Shown here: positions 1-8,258 of the stretch, in pieces | How positions within the stretch are numbered: position 1 is the first letter of the stretch | Layout: the number at the start of each line of letters is the position of its first letter | From: JACDER01 sp963842575 | GTDB lineage: Bacteria > Actinomycetota > Thermoleophilia > Gaiellales > Gaiellaceae | DNA length: 64,000 nt | Direction of reading: 5' to 3' | Assembly (NCBI GenBank): GCA_963842575.1 | Contig: CAWJGS010000006.1 | Span: forward strand, 62,001-126,000 | Position numbers and translations under genes: made by a program | Notes under the pieces: model-generated | Seen by the model: only the letters and a program-made list of their open reading frames with translations | Database searches by the model: none | Told to the model about the DNA's origin: nothing

Positions 1-123
1 ATCGCGGGACTGATCTCCAGCGGGTGGATCGCGTTCGCCATCGGAGTCGTCGTGGCGATCGTCCTGGTCGCGCTCGTCGGCCGCTGGCACGGCGGCGACC
101 GCCACCGCCTGCAGCGCGCCTAG
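1..123 (+). CDS. C-terminal end of a membrane protein (partial)
   Basis: The window opens inside a plus-strand reading frame (frame 1) that ends at the TAG at 121-123. The visible 40 residues are one hydrophobic segment of about 25 residues (SSGWIAFAIGVVVAIVLVAL) followed by a short basic tail with WHGGDRHR. This is the last transmembrane helix and a cytoplasmic-type tail of some membrane protein. The family cannot be told from this piece. A strong hairpin follows directly, so this is also the end of the transcription unit. Confidence 0.6.
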   Translation: MAGLISSGWIAFAIGVVVAIVLVALVGRWHGGDRHRLQRA

Positions 124-135
124 CTTCCCCAACCA

Positions 136-164
136 GGAGGGCTGCCCGCACTGGGCAGCCCTCC
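136..164 (+). terminator. Hairpin terminator
   Basis: A perfect 12-bp inverted repeat (GGAGGGCTGCCC / GGGCAGCCCTCC) with a 5-nt loop lies 13 nt after the stop codon. It has no U-tract, as is common in GC-rich actinobacteria. Confidence 0.7.
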
Positions 165-314
165 GTCCCAGTCACCGACCCCGAGGGCTTGGCCCGATAC
201 TGAGCGCGATGCCGGTTCGGTTCGGGATCAGGCTCTAGAACGTCGCCGGCTCGCTCGAGAACGCTGAGGAGTCGGCGGCTCGCGGAGGAGGTTGCTCCGC
301 ACGTGTAGGTGCAA

Positions 315-341
315 GGAGGGCCGCTGCCGGGGCGACCCTCC
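315..341 (-). terminator. Hairpin downstream of the CHRD gene
   Basis: GGAGGG (315-320) pairs with CCCTCC (336-341), extended inward by three more pairs after one mismatch. It sits just after the stop of the minus-strand CHRD gene. No other feature is seen between 165 and 354. Confidence 0.4.
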
Positions 342-354
342 CTGCGCGTGATGA

Positions 355-1158
355 TCAGGCGAGCTGCGCCCGGATGGCGCCGCCCGGATGCTCCTTCGTG
401 TGCACGTTGACGTAGTAGCCGGAGAGGTTGGCGAGGATGTCGTCGATCAGGCTCGCGTCCGCGGTCGCACAGCCGTCCGACGTGCCGTTGGCGCCCGGGG
501 CGGTCAACGGGACGACGACGTTACCGTTAGCGCCCGCGGCGCCCTTGTGGATGTGTGCGGCGGCGGCCGGAAGCGTGACGTTCGCGGCGGTCAGCCGGAA
601 GCAGACCATGCCGTCGCTCGGCCGGAACCGCAGAACGACGGAGCCCGTCGCGTTCGGCTCGCTCGTGCCGTTCAACGTTCGCGTGACGATCTTGCCGACG
701 TTGGTCGAGCTGCCCTTGAGCTGTCCGCGAATCGCACCCGCGGGGAACTCCGCCGTGTGGATGTTCACGTAGAACGCCCTCGGGCTCTTCATCATCGAGC
801 GAACGAGCGCCTTCGACGCCTTTGCGCAGCCGCTCGACTTCCCGGCCGCGTTCGGCGTCTTCAGCGGGACGACGACGTTGCCGGCGACGCCGGCCTTCCC
901 TTTGTGGATGTGCGCCGCAACCGCCCGCGGAAGGTTCTTCGCGGAGAGCTGGTAGCAGACCTTTCCCTTGCCTGCGGTCACGCGGAGTGTCGCCGAGCCG
1001 GTCGCGACGGGATCTCCGCTCGGAGTCTCGGCGTCGCCGGTCAGCGTGACGTGGAAGGTCCGCTTGGCGGGCTTCTTCGCCGCCCCCACATCTGCCACTG
1101 CGAAGGTCAGAACGGAGCCCGCGGCTGCCGCCACGAGCAGCAACATGATTGTTCGCAT
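355..1158 (-). CDS. Secreted protein with two CHRD domains
   Basis: This 267-residue protein has an N-terminal signal peptide (MRTIMLLLVAAAAGSVLTF, cut near AVADVGAA). Two tandem CHRD (chordin-like) domains follow, at about residues 34-148 and 158-267. Each has the typical core: an ETPSGDP- or SEPNATG-like start, AAHIHKG, NVVVPL and a YVNIHT or YVNVHT motif followed by an AIRGQL or AIRAQL end. CHRD proteins are extracellular and their biochemical role in bacteria is not established. I chose the ATG at 1158 over the in-frame start 12 nt upstream because a GGGGGG Shine-Dalgarno run sits at the right distance before it. The gene is divergent from the Vps62-like gene that starts at 1279. Confidence 0.85.
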   Translation of the reverse strand: MRTIMLLLVAAAAGSVLTFAVADVGAAKKPAKRTFHVTLTGDAETPSGDPVATGSATLRVTAGKGKVCYQLSAKNLPRAVAAHIHKGKAGVAGNVVVPLKTPNAAGKSSGCAKASKALVRSMMKSPRAFYVNIHTAEFPAGAIRGQLKGSSTNVGKIVTRTLNGTSEPNATGSVVLRFRPSDGMVCFRLTAANVTLPAAAAHIHKGAAGANGNVVVPLTAPGANGTSDGCATADASLIDDILANLSGYYVNVHTKEHPGGAIRAQLA

Positions 1159-1278
1159 AGTTCCCCCCAAGTTGACGTGTGCAGTTGGTACGAGGGAGGG
1201 AGGGCTACGGATTTGCCGTCCCGGCGGGCCTCGACCTCCCGGCGTCTCGGCCCGGCCGGTGGGAGAATCGCCGTGTAG

Positions 1279-3207
1279 ATGCGCTTCTCACGGCTCGTTC
1301 TTCTTCTGGCTGGAGCCGGGACGCTGGCTGCGCTCGTCCTGGCGCCCGCGAGCCGGGCCAACCTCTCCGACCAGTCGGCGCTCGCGGCACGCTTCGCGCC
1401 CGTCGTGCGGCTCGTGGCGCAGACCGAGGCGTGCGGGCCAGGCGAGCCGTATCGGCCGCTCGACGTCAACCTTCTGTTCGGCGAGCCGACGGTGGCGTTG
1501 CGCGGGCCCTGGAGACCTCCGGACCTGGTGACGATCGCGCCCACCGCCGGGGATCTCGTCGGTCGCTTCGAGTACCACCTCGACTTTCCCGGCGACGCGC
1601 TCGACCCTGGCTGCAGCTACGAGCGCTGGGAGCGCTGGCTGACGAGGGAGGGAGGCAGCCCGACGGTGTACGCGCACGTCGCGCGTGACCCCGGATATCC
1701 CGGGAAGATCGCCCTGCAGTACTGGTTCTTCTACGTCTTCAACGACTTCAACAACCTGCACGAGGGCGACTGGGAGATGATCCAGCTCGACTTCGACGCC
1801 TCGAGCGCACACGAGGCGTTGAAGCAGGATCCGGTCGCGGTCGGCTACAGCTCGCACGAAGGCGCCGAGCGAGCGGACTGGGACGAAGACAAGCTCGAGA
1901 TCGTCGACGGCACTCATCCTGTCGTCTACCCGGCCGCCGGCTCGCATGCGAACAAGTACACGGCGGCGCTGTACCTCGGCAGCTCGGCCAAGGCCGGCGT
2001 CGGCTGCGACGACACGCGGGGCCCCCACGTCCAGGTCCTTCCCATCGTGAAGACGATCCCCGGTAACACGACAGCCGCGCAACGGGCCTTCCCGTGGATC
2101 GCCTTCCAGGGTCGCTGGGGCGAGCTCCAGCCCGCCTTCTTCAACGGGCCGACCGGCCCCAATCTGAAGACGCAGTGGACGGAACCGATCAAATGGTCGC
2201 AAGGCTGGCGCTCGCGGAGCTACGCCGTCCCCACCGGGGGCTTGTTCGGGACGGGCGCAACTGATTTCTTCTGCGGCGCCGTCGCGATCGGCTCGAAGGG
2301 TCTGATCCAGCTGCTGCGGAATCCCGGTGCGACGCTCATCGTCCTCGGAGCGCTGCTTGCGATCGCCCTTTTCGCGGCGACGCGCACCAGGTGGCGCCCC
2401 TCCGCTCCGCTGCGAATCGCGCGCCGCCGCCGCTGGGGGCAAATTCTCACGGCCGCAGGACGCATGTACGTCGCCAACTGGCCGCTGTTTCTCGGGATCG
2501 GCCTGCTGTTCATCCCGCTCGGAATCGTCGTTTCGTTACTCGAGGCTCTCGTGCTCGGAGGTTTCGGCCTGCTCGGCGTCGACACGACCGGCGAGTCGGC
2601 CGGAGCGTTTGCTCTGTTGGTCGTCGCCATCGGGGCGATCCTGACGTTGCTCGGGATCACGCTCGTCCAGGCCGCAACAGCGCGAGCCCTCGTCGAGATC
2701 GATCAGGGTCACCGGGTAGGCCCCGTGCGCGCCTACCGATTCGCGTTCGCGAAGCTGCGCCCGCTCGCCGGCGGCCTTGCGGTCGCGGTCGCAATTGTCG
2801 TGCCGCTCACCGTAACGGCGGTCCTCATCCCCGTTGCGGTCTGGCTCGCGGTGCGCTGGGCACTCCTGGCCCAGGCCGTAGAGCTCGAGGATCGCTCGGG
2901 GCTCGACGCCCTTCGCCGCAGCACCGAGCTCGTGCGCGGCCGCTGGTTGCGCGTCGCGTCGCTGGTCGGGGCCGGCGCAGCGATCGTTGTCATCGCCGGC
3001 CCGTTGCTCGGCACGCTGCTCATCCTCGGGACGGATGCCCCGCTTCCCCTGCTCAACGTGGTCGCGGGCGTTGTGTATGCGCTGGCCATGCCGTTTGTCG
3101 CTCTGACGACGACGTACGTCTACCTCGACGCACGGGTTCGGGTCGAGCTCGAGCCCGGCGACCGGCGGGCCGAGCTGCCTCCGGAAGTCGATCTCGCGAC
3201 CGGTTAG
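1279..3207 (+). CDS. Vps62-like domain protein with C-terminal membrane domain (paralog 1)
   Basis: This 642-residue protein has a signal peptide (residues 1-28). An extracellular domain follows that resembles the Vps62 family (PF06101): LQYWFFYVFNDFNN, HEGDWEMIQ, a GYSSHEGAERADW motif and a GSHAN motif. One transmembrane helix comes at about residue 350. The last 250 residues form a multi-helix membrane domain starting at GQILTAAGRMYVANW, reminiscent of the membrane domain of glycerophosphodiester phosphodiesterases. The function is unknown; in eukaryotes the Vps62 fold is tied to vacuolar sorting, and transfer of that role here is not justified. Two close paralogs of the same architecture lie at 40572 and 47021. 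The start is an ATG close after the divergent CHRD promoter region. Confidence 0.7.
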   Translation: MRFSRLVLLLAGAGTLAALVLAPASRANLSDQSALAARFAPVVRLVAQTEACGPGEPYRPLDVNLLFGEPTVALRGPWRPPDLVTIAPTAGDLVGRFEYHLDFPGDALDPGCSYERWERWLTREGGSPTVYAHVARDPGYPGKIALQYWFFYVFNDFNNLHEGDWEMIQLDFDASSAHEALKQDPVAVGYSSHEGAERADWDEDKLEIVDGTHPVVYPAAGSHANKYTAALYLGSSAKAGVGCDDTRGPHVQVLPIVKTIPGNTTAAQRAFPWIAFQGRWGELQPAFFNGPTGPNLKTQWTEPIKWSQGWRSRSYAVPTGGLFGTGATDFFCGAVAIGSKGLIQLLRNPGATLIVLGALLAIALFAATRTRWRPSAPLRIARRRRWGQILTAAGRMYVANWPLFLGIGLLFIPLGIVVSLLEALVLGGFGLLGVDTTGESAGAFALLVVAIGAILTLLGITLVQAATARALVEIDQGHRVGPVRAYRFAFAKLRPLAGGLAVAVAIVVPLTVTAVLIPVAVWLAVRWALLAQAVELEDRSGLDALRRSTELVRGRWLRVASLVGAGAAIVVIAGPLLGTLLILGTDAPLPLLNVVAGVVYALAMPFVALTTTYVYLDARVRVELEPGDRRAELPPEVDLATG

Positions 3208-4816
3208 CCGTGGAGCACCGGGGCTGATCCGAGTGGCTGGCGCGAAGATTCCTGGCAACGACGATCCGCCTGCAAGCGAGATCGAACCCGAGCGGACGCT
3301 CGCCGGCCGGCTTGCGCGCTGGATGCAGCAAGGGCGGGTCCTCGGAAAGCGAATCGAGGCTGCTCGGGCGGATCACGTTTCGATCGACGTGGGCTTCGAC
3401 GTCGTCGAGCGCGACTCGGTGATCGGCGGTGGACTGCTTGCCGGGGCTCTCGCCTACCGGATGTTCGTGCTCCTGCTGCCGAGCCGGCTCTGCCGGGAGC
3501 GAGATCCACACGTCCGCCCCCGCGACGTGCGCGCTTCCGCCATGGGCCTCGGCGACGGCTTGGACGATGGACAGGCCGAGGCCCGAGCCCGCGGCGGAGC
3601 GCGCCCCGTCGGGACGGGCGAACCGGTCAAACGCCCGCTCGGCGAACTCCGCGGGGATGCCCGCGCCCTCGTCGCGGACGTGCAGCTCCACGGTGCCGTC
3701 CACCGGGACGGCGACGAGCTCGATGCGCCCGGCGCCGTGACGCAGTGCGTTGTCCACGAGATTCCCGAGAGCCTGCTCCAGCCTCAGGCGGTCACCGCGC
3801 AGGACGAGGCCGTCCGGGACGGCGACGTCGAGCCCGCGCTCGTCCCGCCATCCGAAGCGCTCGGCAACTCCCTGAAGCAGCAAACCGGCCTCGATCCGCT
3901 CCGGCCTCAGCTGGAGGGTGCCTTGGTCGGTGCGCGCGATCAGCAGGAGCCCCTCGGCGAGCTGCGTCAGCCGGTCGACTTCGGCGGACGCGCCGCGGAT
4001 CGCCTCACGCAGCTCTTCCGCCGAGGAGCCTTGCCGGAGCGCGAGCTCGAGCTCGGTCCGGAGGAGCGTGAGCGGCGTCCGGAGCTCGTGCCCAGCGTCC
4101 GCTACGAACGTCCGCTCGCGCCGCAGGACCTCTTCGATACGCCCCAGCATCTCGTTCAGCGTCTCGCCGAGCCGCTCGATCTCGTCGTGCGTGCGCGGGA
4201 CCGGCAGCCGGCTCTCGATGTTCTCGCCCGAGATCGTGGCCGCGCGGCGGCGCATCCGCTCGACCGGCCGGAGCGAGAGACCGGCGAGCAGGTAGCCGGC
4301 GAGCGAGGCGAGGACGAGCGCGACGGGGCCGGCGATCAGCAGCACGTCGCGCAGGCTGGCGAGGGTCTCCGAGTTGTTGCTGAGCGTCGCGCCCACCGCC
4401 AGCACCTTCCCGTCGACCGGGCCCGCCAGGAGGCGCGAGCGCTCGTCCAGTCCCGGCACGGACGGCAGCTCGGCCTGGATTTCCCGCCGGAGCGCGCGCT
4501 GGACCTGCTGCGGGCTGAGCAGCGCGGTGCGGCCGAGGAGCCGGGTCGCGTCGAGCACGCGCCCGCGGCGGTCGAGCAGCTCCGCATAGGACTCCCCCGG
4601 CTCGACAAGGTGACCCCCGCCCGCTGCGGCCAGCGAGCCGCCGTGACGAACGAGCGCCGACAGATCCTGCGCGCGCAGGCGAAGGTCCTGGTTGAGCGAG
4701 CCGTCGAGGTGGGAGCTCACGCGCGAGTAGACGAACCAACAGGTCGCGGCGAGCACGACCGCCATCGCCAGCGCGAACGCAGCGGCGACCCGCACGCGAA
4801 TCGGGACGCGCGTCAC
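3053..4816 (-). CDS. Sensor histidine kinase with run-on C-terminus
   Basis: Membrane sensor kinase of a two-component pair. There is a transmembrane helix at residues 9-29, an extracytoplasmic sensor of about 125 residues, a second helix (about 158-180) and a HAMP domain. The H-box ADAGHELRTPLTLLRTELE carries the phospho-accepting His; N-box DNALRH, G1 DEGAGIP and G2 GSGLGLSIVQAV follow. Family similarity ends near 3490 at VWISLPA, where a stop is expected. Instead the frame runs another 145 residues with no recognisable domain, antisense to the YihY fragment and 155 nt into the end of the Vps62-like gene. The native stop was evidently lost at the rearrangement junction. The start overlaps the response regulator stop by 4 nt, so the two are co-translated. 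Confidence 0.85.
   Translation of the reverse strand: MTRVPIRVRVAAAFALAMAVVLAATCWFVYSRVSSHLDGSLNQDLRLRAQDLSALVRHGGSLAAAGGGHLVEPGESYAELLDRRGRVLDATRLLGRTALLSPQQVQRALRREIQAELPSVPGLDERSRLLAGPVDGKVLAVGATLSNNSETLASLRDVLLIAGPVALVLASLAGYLLAGLSLRPVERMRRRAATISGENIESRLPVPRTHDEIERLGETLNEMLGRIEEVLRRERTFVADAGHELRTPLTLLRTELELALRQGSSAEELREAIRGASAEVDRLTQLAEGLLLIARTDQGTLQLRPERIEAGLLLQGVAERFGWRDERGLDVAVPDGLVLRGDRLRLEQALGNLVDNALRHGAGRIELVAVPVDGTVELHVRDEGAGIPAEFAERAFDRFARPDGARSAAGSGLGLSIVQAVAEAHGGSAHVAGADVWISLPAEPARQQEHEHPVGESPGKQSTADHRVALDDVEAHVDRNVIRPSSLDSLSEDPPLLHPARKPAGERPLGFDLACRRIVVARNLRASHSDQPRCSTANRSRDRLPEAARPAGRRARARPEPVRRGRRTSSSERQTAWPAHTQRPRPR
3233..3481 (+). pseudogene. Truncated YihY/BrkB-family membrane protein, N-terminal fragment
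   Basis: A GTG start at 3233 opens a frame whose first 83 residues look like the N-terminus of a YihY/BrkB (UPF0761) membrane protein. There is a basic cytoplasmic leader, then ERDSVIGGGLLAGALAYRMF and the first half of a transmembrane helix (VLLLP). Right after LLLP the frame becomes antisense to the histidine kinase and loses all YihY character. The family is normally about 280-400 residues with six helices, so only the first quarter survives. The breakpoint (3481-3492) coincides with where the kinase loses family similarity on the other strand. I see this as gene debris at a deletion or inversion junction. The family assignment is by pattern and moderately sure. Confidence 0.55.
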
Positions 4817-5475
4817 GTCTCTGCCCGCAGCCGGTAGCCGGCCCCACGCACTGTCTCGAGCGACTCGCCGCCGATCTTCTGCCGAAGTCGGCGCATGTAG
4901 ACGTCGATGATGTTCGAGCGGTTCTCGTACGCAAAGTCCCAGGCGTGCTCGAGCAGGTACAGGCGCGAGAGCACTTCGCCGGGCCGGCGCATGAACGTCT
5001 CGAGCAAGGCGAACTCCTTCGCCGAGAGCTTGACCTCCTCGCTCCCGCGCCAGGCTCGTCGTGTCGCGGGGTCGAGCCGCAGCCCGCCGGCCTCGAGCAC
5101 GGCCGGCCGCTCCTCCGCCCCGCGCCGGACGAGCGCACGGAGGCGGGCGAGCAGCTCGGCGAAGGCGAACGGCTTGACCAGGTAGTCGTCGGCACCCGCG
5201 TCCAGGCCCGCGACGCGGTCGGCGACCGAGTCGCGGGCGGTGAGCATCAGGATCGGCACCCAGATGCCGCGGTCGCGCAGGCGGCGGCTCGTCTCGAAGC
5301 CGTCGATCCCGGGCAGCATCACGTCGAGGACGACGGCGTCGTAGTCGTGCGCCTCGGCCATCCAGAGCGCGTCCTCGCCGGTTCCGGCGACATCGGCGGC
5401 AAGACCTTCCCTGGTCAGGCCCCTGCGGATGAGGCCGGCCATCCGCAGCTCGTCCTCCACGATCAGCACCCGCAC
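4813..5475 (-). CDS. OmpR-family response regulator
   Basis: A 220-residue two-component response regulator. The receiver domain (1-115) has the acidic pocket EDE at residues 7-9, phospho-acceptor Asp51 (VVLDVMLPG), the switch threonine in MLTARD and the lysine in YLVKPF. A winged-helix DNA-binding domain of OmpR/PhoB type (about 125-218) follows, with LSAKEFALLETFMRRPGEVLSR and the RRLRQKI recognition region. It is the partner of the kinase at 4816. Repeats of GTTCATC spaced 11 bp lie just upstream (5477-5515), the geometry of tandem OmpR-family sites, which suggests autoregulation. Confidence 0.93.
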   Translation of the reverse strand: MRVLIVEDELRMAGLIRRGLTREGLAADVAGTGEDALWMAEAHDYDAVVLDVMLPGIDGFETSRRLRDRGIWVPILMLTARDSVADRVAGLDAGADDYLVKPFAFAELLARLRALVRRGAEERPAVLEAGGLRLDPATRRAWRGSEEVKLSAKEFALLETFMRRPGEVLSRLYLLEHAWDFAYENRSNIIDVYMRRLRQKIGGESLETVRGAGYRLRAET

Positions 5476-5476
5476 G

Positions 5477-5515
5477 GATGAATGGTGTCAGCCGAAAGAT
5501 GAACGCGGGATGAAC
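5477..5515 (-). promoter_or_regulatory. Predicted response-regulator boxes upstream of the regulator gene
   Basis: Read on the minus strand (gene sense), GTTCATC occurs at 5515-5509 and again at 5504-5498, exactly 11 bp apart, with a third ATTCATC at 5483-5477. The same box recurs with 11-bp spacing at 5896-5947. Tandem direct repeats with about one helical turn of spacing are how OmpR/PhoB-family regulators usually bind. The site assignment is inference. Confidence 0.5.
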
Positions 5516-5553
5516 GGGACGGCGCCAGATCAGGGCGCCGCCCCGTGTGGGAG

Positions 5554-5855
5554 CTATCCGCCCTCGGAGTCGCGCTCAGAGCTGATCGGCCTGAACCCTC
5601 CGTCCAGCCAGACGTCCGTGACCGACCCGTCCGACGCGTGCACCTCGACGTCGTAGGTCGCGCCGTGCTCGCTGTCGAGCTCGACCGAACCGGCCCGGCC
5701 GGAACCTAGGTACTGGACGGCGGCGCTCCGCGCCTGGTCGGCCTTCGCGCCCTGGACCTGCGATCCTCGCCGCCCGTGGCCAGGGCGGCGCCCCCGCCCG
5801 CCAGCGAGCCCGCGACGACGAGGCCGGCGATCACGTACAGCTTGCGTCTGCTCAT
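5554..5855 (-). pseudogene. Small PepSY-like exported protein, frameshifted
   Basis: An ATG at 5855 with a strong AGGAGG site starts MSRRKLYVIAGLVVAGSLAG, a signal or anchor sequence ending in ALATGGED. The frame then breaks near 5770. In the next frame the protein continues as a PepSY-like domain: KADQARSAAVQYLGSG, then SVELDSEHGATYDVEVHA, then a DG-rich end and a TAG at 5554. Restoring one base gives a protein of about 100 residues, the usual size for these single-PepSY proteins. They are commonly encoded beside two-component systems, as here, where the regulator gene follows 78 nt downstream. The break may be a real mutation or a consensus error. Confidence 0.6.
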
Positions 5856-5895
5856 TCGAACCTCCTGTCGGTTTCGCCCGACCGTACGACGGCGA

Positions 5896-5947
5896 GATGA
5901 ATTACCGGTGAACGCGAGTGTCATCCGGCGTTCATCTAGCCCTCATA
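5896..5947. promoter_or_regulatory. Divergent operator with 11-bp-phased TCAT(C) boxes
   Basis: Between the PepSY-like gene and the gene at 5981 there are two sets of boxes. On the plus strand, TCAT(C/A) starts at 5921, 5932 and 5943, each step exactly 11 bp, with the middle one reading GTTCATC. In minus-strand sense, boxes cover 5913-5907 and 5902-5896 (plus-strand GGTGAAC and GATGAAT), again 11 bp apart. They match the boxes before the response regulator gene. The inferred role is binding of that regulator to control both divergent genes. Confidence 0.45.
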
Positions 5948-5980
5948 CGGTGTGCGCCGTCAACGAGAAAGGAGCGAACG

Positions 5981-6650
5981 ATGAAGCGAGCACTGCTGAT
6001 AATCGCTGCGGTCACGCTCGTCGCCGCCGCGCCGGGCACGTCCGCGAAGCCGAGCGGCCTGAAGCGCGAACATCACCAACCCGTACTGGCCGATGAAGCC
6101 GGGGACCCGGTGGGTGTACCGCGAAGGCGCGACGAAGAAGAACGTCGTCACGGTCCTGCCGGGGACGCCGAGAATCCTCGGCTTCGAGACGAGGGCCGTC
6201 CACGACGTCGTCTACGAGAACGGGAAGCTGAAGGAGGACACCGAGGACTGGTATGCCCAGGACCGCAAGGGCAACGTCTGGTACATGGGCGAGGCGACGA
6301 AGGAGTACTCCGGTGGACGCGTCAGCACGGAAGGGTCGTGGCGCGCAGGCGTGAACGGCGCGCAGCCGGGGATCATCGTCCCCGCCCACCCGAGGATCGG
6401 CGCGTCGTACCGGCAGGAGTACCTGAAGGGCCACGCCGAGGACAACGCCCGGAACATGAGCGTGGACGAGCAGCTGACCGTCCCCCAGGGACACTACGAC
6501 CATGCGTTGATGACGCGCGAGACGACGCCCCTCGAGCCGAAGGTGCTCGAGTACAAGTTCTACGCGCGCGGAGTCGGTCCGCTGCTCGCGATCTCCGTCT
6601 CGCCGGACCTGAGCTTCGAGAGGCTGATCAGCTTCAAGCGCGGCTCGTAG
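5981..6650 (+). pseudogene. Secreted conserved protein next to the two-component system, frameshifted
   Basis: An ATG at 5981 with AAAGGAG upstream gives a signal peptide MKRALLIIAAVTLVAAAPGT. The frame breaks between about 6061 and 6070 and continues one frame over with ITNPYWPMKPGTRWVYREG. The remaining 180 residues have motifs such as DWYAQDRKGNVWYMGEATKE and an EYKFYARGVGPLL stretch and end at the TAG at 6648-6650. The second frame alone has a stop at about 6057, so the break is in the short stretch after it. I do not recognise a named domain. The product is a secreted, beta-rich protein of about 220 residues. The operator boxes upstream suggest control by the adjacent response regulator. 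Confidence 0.55.
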
Positions 6651-6664
6651 CAGCAGGAAAGTGG

Positions 6665-7054
6665 CTACACCGCGGAGTCGAGAATCTCGGCGTGCTCGCT
6701 CTCGGGAGGGCTGCCGTACGCGTAGACGACGAGCTCCTCGTCACCGTGGTTCACGATCTGGAGCGGGGTACCCGGCTCGACATGGATGAGCCCGCCGACA
6801 GTCACGTCGTGACGCTCCGGGGGATCGCCGAGGTACATCGACAGCGCGCCCGCGACGCAGACGAATGTCTCCTCCTGAAGCGGATGCTTATGGCGCCGTC
6901 CCTTCGCGCCGGGCTCGTAACGCCAAACGTTGGCGCGGGTGTGCGCGAACCCGGCGAGCTCGCTGAGCTCGGCCACGTGGCGAGCCGGCTCCCCCGGCTC
7001 GTGCGGCCGCGTTGTCCACTCGAGCTCGTCCGGATTGATCTCGCGAAACCCCAC
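6665..7054 (-). CDS. Cupin-domain protein
   Basis: A 129-residue single-domain cupin. The metal-binding motif 1 is seen as RRHKHPLQEETFVCVAGALS (two His, Glu), and motif 2 around PGTPLQIVNHGDEELVVYAYG. The protein is soluble, with no signal peptide. Similar proteins are sugar-binding or isomerase-like cupins, but the substrate cannot be inferred. It is convergent with the secreted protein gene and divergent from cystathionine gamma-synthase, 50 nt away. Confidence 0.8.
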   Translation of the reverse strand: MGFREINPDELEWTTRPHEPGEPARHVAELSELAGFAHTRANVWRYEPGAKGRRHKHPLQEETFVCVAGALSMYLGDPPERHDVTVGGLIHVEPGTPLQIVNHGDEELVVYAYGSPPESEHAEILDSAV

Positions 7055-7104
7055 CTCGGCAGCCTAGTCAGGCCGCGAGATCCGGAGGAGTAGAATCGAC
7101 GGCG

Positions 7105-8256
7105 ATGGACTTCGAGACGAGAGCGATCCACGAGGGTCAGGAGCCCGATCCGGCGACGGGCGCGGTCATCGTGCCGATCTACCAGACCTCGACCTACGTG
7201 CAGGAGGCGGTCGGCGAGCACAAGGGCTACGACTACTCGCGCGTCGCCAACCCGACCCGCACGGCGCTGCAGATCTGCCTCGCCTCGCTCGAGGGCGCCG
7301 AGCACGGGATCGCCTTCGGCTCGGGCATCGCCGCGACCACGACCGCGATGCACCTGGTCAATCCCGGCGACCGCATCGTCTGCGTCAACGACGTCTACGG
7401 CGGCGTCTACCGGATGTTCTCCCAGGTCTACGCGCCCAAGGGCTACGAGTTCGAGTTCCTCTCCGCTGACGAGATCAACACGAACTTCCGCGAGCACCTC
7501 GACGAGCGCACGCGGCTCGTCTGGCTCGAGAGCCCCACGAACCCGCTGCTGAACGTGATCGACATCCGCGCGGCCGCCGAGGCCGCGCACGAGGTCGGCG
7601 CGGTGGTGGTCGTGGACAACACGTTCGCCTCGCCGTACCTGCAGCAGCCGCTCTCGCTCGGCGCCGACATCGTCATGCACTCGGCGACGAAGTACCTGGC
7701 CGGCCACTCCGACACGGTTGCCGGCTTCCTCGCGACCAACGACCCCACGATCGCCGAGCGCCTCTACTTCCTGCAGAAGTCGCTCGGCGCCATCCCCGGC
7801 CCGTTCGACTGCTGGCTCGTGCTGCGCGGGATCAAGACGCTCGCCGTACGCATGCGCCAGCACTGTGAGAACGCGCGCCGCGTCGCTGCCTTCCTCGAGT
7901 CGCACCAGCACGTCGAGCGCGTTCTCTACCCCGGCTTGCCGACGCATCCCGGCCACGAGATCGCCGCGCGGCAGATGCGGGACTTCGGCGGGATGATCTC
8001 CTTCCTCGCGGCGTCCGAAGAGGAGGCCGTGGAGCTGGTCGCGCGCACGTCGCTGTGGAAGCTGGCGGAGAGCCTCGGCGGCGTCGAGAGCCTGATCGAG
8101 CATCCCGCGCGCATGACGCACGCGTCCACTGCGGACGCACCGTTCGCGGCGCCGCGTAACCTCGTGCGGCTGTCCGTCGGGATCGAGTCGGTGGACGACC
8201 TGATCGCCGACCTCGAGACCGCGCTGGTTCGCTCCGCCGCGGCCGCCGGCGCCTAG
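7105..8256 (+). CDS. metB: Cystathionine gamma-synthase (Cys/Met metabolism PLP enzyme)
   Basis: A 383-residue fold-type I PLP enzyme of the Cys/Met family. It carries the family N-terminus TRAIHEGQEPDPATGAV.PIYQTSTY, the substrate-loop YSRVANPTR, GSGIAATTTA and the catalytic lysine in HSATKYLAGHSD. It joins an activated homoserine with cysteine to give cystathionine, or acts in the reverse direction as a gamma-lyase; sequence alone does not separate these. The N-terminal pattern resembles mycobacterial MetB. It is cytosolic and apparently monocistronic. It ends 2 nt from the convergent oxidoreductase. Confidence 0.88.
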   Translation: MDFETRAIHEGQEPDPATGAVIVPIYQTSTYVQEAVGEHKGYDYSRVANPTRTALQICLASLEGAEHGIAFGSGIAATTTAMHLVNPGDRIVCVNDVYGGVYRMFSQVYAPKGYEFEFLSADEINTNFREHLDERTRLVWLESPTNPLLNVIDIRAAAEAAHEVGAVVVVDNTFASPYLQQPLSLGADIVMHSATKYLAGHSDTVAGFLATNDPTIAERLYFLQKSLGAIPGPFDCWLVLRGIKTLAVRMRQHCENARRVAAFLESHQHVERVLYPGLPTHPGHEIAARQMRDFGGMISFLAASEEEAVELVARTSLWKLAESLGGVESLIEHPARMTHASTADAPFAAPRNLVRLSVGIESVDDLIADLETALVRSAAAAGA

Positions 8257-8258
8257 TA

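Noticed and set aside
3482..4837. Continuation of the plus-strand frame starting at 3233
   Set aside because: After residue 83 it is exactly antisense to the histidine kinase and lacks any membrane or domain pattern; only the first 83 codons are kept as a YihY fragment.
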